The translations under genes were made by a program, and so were the position numbers. Source: Desulfolucanica intricata (lineage in GTDB: Bacteria; Bacillota; Desulfotomaculia; Desulfotomaculales; Desulfofarciminaceae). Taken from it: a stretch of 64,000 nucleotides of DNA. Below, one piece after another: positions 61,877-64,000 of the stretch. The stretch covers positions 104,400 through 168,399 of the forward strand of contig NZ_BCWE01000001.1 in the NCBI RefSeq assembly GCF_001592105.1, in the 5' to 3' direction. The notes under the pieces were generated by a model that was given only the letters and a program-made list of their open reading frames with translations, ran no database searches and had not been told where the DNA came from. Positions within the stretch are counted from its first letter, which is position 1. Each line of letters opens with the position of its first letter.

Positions 61877-61937
61877 CTAAATACCGTACTCATCTCAGCT
61901 CAACTAAAAAATATCTCTACTCAACTCATCTAAACTA
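61877..61937 (-). promoter_or_regulatory. Putative TRAP binding site, ten (G/U)AG triplets
   Basis: On the minus strand five triplets (UAG, UAG, GAG, GAG, GAG; 61937-61915) follow each other with exactly two-base spacers. After eight bases, four more (UAG, GAG, GAG, GAG; 61906-61889) follow with two-base spacers, and one UAG lies at 61879-61877. Bacillus trp leaders have eleven such triplets that wrap around the TRAP ring. A UGAGC here can pair with the GCUCA of the terminator, giving the alternative antiterminator. Confidence 0.82.
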
Positions 61938-61977
61938 TCATTAAAAATCTTATATTAACCTATGCAATTATAAGGAA

Positions 61978-62006
61978 ATTATATACCAACAATAGCTTTA
62001 ATTCAA
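61978..62006 (-). promoter_or_regulatory. Sigma-A promoter of the trp operon
   Basis: Minus strand TTGAAT (62006-62001), 17 bases, TATAAT (61983-61978), giving a start near 61971 and a leader of about 158 bases to trpE. Confidence 0.85.
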
Positions 62007-62190
62007 CCTTAAGTTATATTAAAAAGTTGTTTTTTTGAACCTTAACAGTGGAAAACCTTCTTCTCGCATATATATAGGGAAGCAGGAAGGGAGGGAAAAA
62101 TAAAGAATATATACAGCCGGATCCCGCTCATATATTTACAGGAGGTATAGACTTAAGCCGATAAGCTAAATTATTTTAATATAGATCATC

Positions 62191-63006
62191 TTAGGGTAAG
62201 CCAATTCTACCCTGCTCGGTAAGGCCGTATTTCTCACGAATAGCTTCATTTTCCTGATGAGCCCGGATCATGGCCGGGCTGGGATAGGACGGTGTCCCTT
62301 TACCTGCCTTAACCTCACTGTTCCATATATCTTGATTATCATTATAGCGATTATAATCTGAATACTCAGGCATATTTCTTATAAGTTTATAATTATGTAG
62401 AATATCCTGGGCCAAAAGCAAAACTTCTGTTGTTTTCTGATATTGCTCCAAATAAACTACCTGTAGCTTGGATATTCTACTTTCAGCACTTTCTCCGGAA
62501 AATAATATAAACCGCAGATAGTTTAACGGATCAAAACAGAATAATTCCCAACCAATATTGCCAGACGTATTCATAATATTTTGCACTCGTTCCAATTTAT
62601 TTTTTGCTGCAATCATGTCTTTTCTATAAACCGGTAATAAAACCTCAAAAATTTCGGCAGACGTCTCAATCTGATCAAACCGCTGTTTTCTAAGTCGGGC
62701 TAATTCATTTGCAACAACCGGTTTTAAGTATTGTAGATCAATTTTAGGCCTACCCTTTGTGTCATAACCGGTTATAGCCTCGGGTACTGCCACAGCAATC
62801 TCCCCGGTCAGTTTTAACAGAAGTTTCTCTTCTTGAGGAGAGAGGCTTAATCTGTTAACTAAACTTTCATATGTCAAGGCCATACCGGTAAGGTTATTCT
62901 CCTGTTTTTGTAGTTCTACTGCCCGGGTTTGCAGTAGTTTAATATTTTCTAACGATTTTTTTTGTATTTCTTTTTCATTGTACGCACTAACAAAATTCCA
63001 CCCCAA
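62191..63006 (-). CDS. Hypothetical protein with probable N-terminal membrane anchor
   Basis: A 271-residue helical protein from the first TTG, not recognised; heptad-like stretches (IQKKSLENIKLLQTRAVELQ) suggest coiled coil, and the C-terminus is Asn/Tyr-rich. The same frame is open further upstream to about 63081 and would add a hydrophobic helix of about 17 residues (RLSIIILLAWLGWNF), but contains no ATG, GTG or TTG before the helix. A GGGGAGG site at 63065-63071 would suit an AUA or AUU start about 13-19 bases on. So either the start is rare, or the annotated 5' end lacks the anchor. It lies upstream of the trp promoter, reading towards it. Confidence 0.6.
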   Translation of the reverse strand: MGWNFVSAYNEKEIQKKSLENIKLLQTRAVELQKQENNLTGMALTYESLVNRLSLSPQEEKLLLKLTGEIAVAVPEAITGYDTKGRPKIDLQYLKPVVANELARLRKQRFDQIETSAEIFEVLLPVYRKDMIAAKNKLERVQNIMNTSGNIGWELFCFDPLNYLRFILFSGESAESRISKLQVVYLEQYQKTTEVLLLAQDILHNYKLIRNMPEYSDYNRYNDNQDIWNSEVKAGKGTPSYPSPAMIRAHQENEAIREKYGLTEQGRIGLP

Positions 63007-63106
63007 CCAGGCTAATAAAATTATAATTGATAATCTTATATAAATATTTATTTTATACCACCAACCTCCCCAAATAAAAAATTATTAAAATTCACTTTTA
63101 TAGACA

Positions 63107-63538
63107 CTAAAACTGTCCCTGGAACCAAACAGTAATCATAGAGTGAAAACCCAAATTTTTGCTCTTAAATTTTATCCTGGCATACCTTAAAAAATATTGA
63201 GGAACAAAAACCTGTTTTTCATCAGGGAATATATTAATTTCAAGTTCACCAAAGGTCCCCCATTCTTTTCCGTCCGGACTTATCTCTAACTGACAAGTAA
63301 CAGGGTTTAGACCTTTATTAATTACCAAAAAAGTAAATACTTGAAGATTAGATAAATCCATTGGCTTACTGTACCGCTTTATATCGGAAGTGGGTAATTT
63401 TTCCTGAACATAGCTAAATAATCGAGAGGAAGGCTTCTTATAGTCAATTTTCTTTGAGGATTCTGCAACTAAATAAAGGATGCCATTTTCTAATAATAAA
63501 TATTTTTCGAGAGAATTATCTATGCTTTTTAATATCAT
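63107..63538 (-). CDS. DUF6385-like beta-sandwich protein
   Basis: A 143-residue protein whose second half (VTCQLEISPDGKEWGTFGEL, then FVPQYFLRYARIKFKSKN and a closing VWFQGQF) matches the gene at 63622 (VKLQMSPDAVNWID..., TLKYARIYY..., FFQGELS). This is the DUF6385-type pattern: an ordered beta-sandwich ending in FQGQ. The first 60 residues are not matched. GGGGG precedes the ATG. Function unknown, possibly a surface or coat component. Confidence 0.7.
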   Translation of the reverse strand: MILKSIDNSLEKYLLLENGILYLVAESSKKIDYKKPSSRLFSYVQEKLPTSDIKRYSKPMDLSNLQVFTFLVINKGLNPVTCQLEISPDGKEWGTFGELEINIFPDEKQVFVPQYFLRYARIKFKSKNLGFHSMITVWFQGQF

Positions 63539-63587
63539 GAAATACCCCCTGAAAAAGCGGCAATGTTTTTTAATTTATGTATATGAG

Positions 63588-63611
63588 ATGGGGAACTGGA
63601 TAGTTCCCCAT
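63588..63611 (-). terminator. Hairpin after the 63622 gene
   Basis: Perfect arms ATGGGGAAC/GTTCCCCAT with a six-base loop, eleven bases downstream of the 63622 stop on the minus strand; no long T-run follows. Confidence 0.6.
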
Positions 63612-63621
63612 TCCTCATCAT

Positions 63622-64000
63622 TTAACTAAGTTCTCCCTGGAAGAAAATATTAAGTGTTACGGCACTACTGGCATTGACTGCACTGTAATAAATTCTGGCA
63701 TATTTTAAAGTTATTGAAGAAACAAGAGCCGTTAAGGAATTCTGGTCAATAGTTATATTACTGGTTTCATCAATCCAGTTAACAGCGTCGGGGCTCATTT
63801 GGAGTTTAACCAATGCCTGTGCATTTTCCACAGTAGAATTATTTACAACTCCAAATGTCCAGGTTTTAATCCCCAATACATTATAAGCTTCATCCGGGGT
63901 TCCGGCGATATCAGTGATATTAGCCCTGGTTGCGGATACGTCAGTGGTTGCCGTAGCAATAGCCAGACCGGTAGAGGTAATAAGGATACCGTTCGAAGGT
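63622..64000 (-). CDS. DUF6385-like protein, N-terminus beyond the window
   Basis: The frame is open from the stop at 63622 up to the window end, so 125 codons of a longer protein are visible. The N-terminal visible part is Ala/Thr-rich (GLAIATATTDVSATRANITD) and the rest, from GIKTWTFGVVNNS to FFQGELS, is the DUF6385-type domain shared with the gene at 63107. The internal TTG at 63876 is not a start. Function unknown. Confidence 0.72.
   Translation of the reverse strand, partial: PSNGILITSTGLAIATATTDVSATRANITDIAGTPDEAYNVLGIKTWTFGVVNNSTVENAQALVKLQMSPDAVNWIDETSNITIDQNSLTALVSSITLKYARIYYSAVNASSAVTLNIFFQGELS

Overview
The window reads as a chromosomal segment of an anaerobic, low-to-moderate GC Firmicute, most likely a Desulfotomaculum/Pelotomaculum-type member of the Clostridia. 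This is inferred from electron-bifurcating hydrogenase-type NuoE/NuoF subunits, strong AGGAGG ribosome sites with many TTG/GTG starts, T-box and TRAP regulation, an FNR-type regulator, and DUF6385-like proteins. There is no rRNA, tRNA, CRISPR array or intact mobile element.

Left part (1-17.7 kb), housekeeping and redox genes: the 5' part of a NuoF-like subunit with NuoE, 5-formyl-THF cyclo-ligase, a double-ACT protein, a radical SAM/PDZ protein, TsaD, an EEP-family phosphatase, a SIR2 deacetylase, a PaaI-like thioesterase, a YerA-type adenine deaminase and an RlmL-like methyltransferase. A metal/redox island follows: P-type ATPase, a free HMA domain protein, a thioredoxin-like protein and a Crp/Fnr regulator. 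It carries two FNR-box promoters of identical geometry. A bile-acid-symporter-family carrier and a UbiD decarboxylase complete this part.

Middle (17.8-51.3 kb), a large surface-polysaccharide region broken by leuA with its leucine T-box. It encodes sugar-nucleotide enzymes (two UDP-sugar dehydrogenases, two epimerases and an epimerase fragment, a PglF-like dehydratase, a DegT aminotransferase), an initiating sugar transferase, glycosyltransferases, a Wzx flippase, a Wzy-like polymerase and a Wzz-like protein. It also encodes decorating enzymes: a pyruvyl transferase with an FrhB-like partner, and APS kinase with a sulfotransferase. Two modules stand out. One is an AT-rich, probably acquired cassette (29.2-34.3 kb). 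The other is a compact plus-strand run (38.5-46.0 kb) of rhodanese-like lipoprotein, APS kinase, sulfotransferase, glycosyltransferase, two tandem membrane transglutaminase-like paralogues and an asparagine-synthase-type amidotransferase. The second run looks like a sulfation plus amide-modification unit for the glycan.

Right part (51.4-64 kb): a nitronate monooxygenase-like enzyme, threonine synthase, three small hypothetical proteins, and a trp operon in the order trpE-G-D-C-F-A-aroF on the minus strand. The operon lacks trpB. Its leader carries ten (G/U)AG triplets just before an intrinsic terminator, which is the signature of TRAP attenuation. The window ends in DUF6385-like proteins, the last one cut by the window edge.
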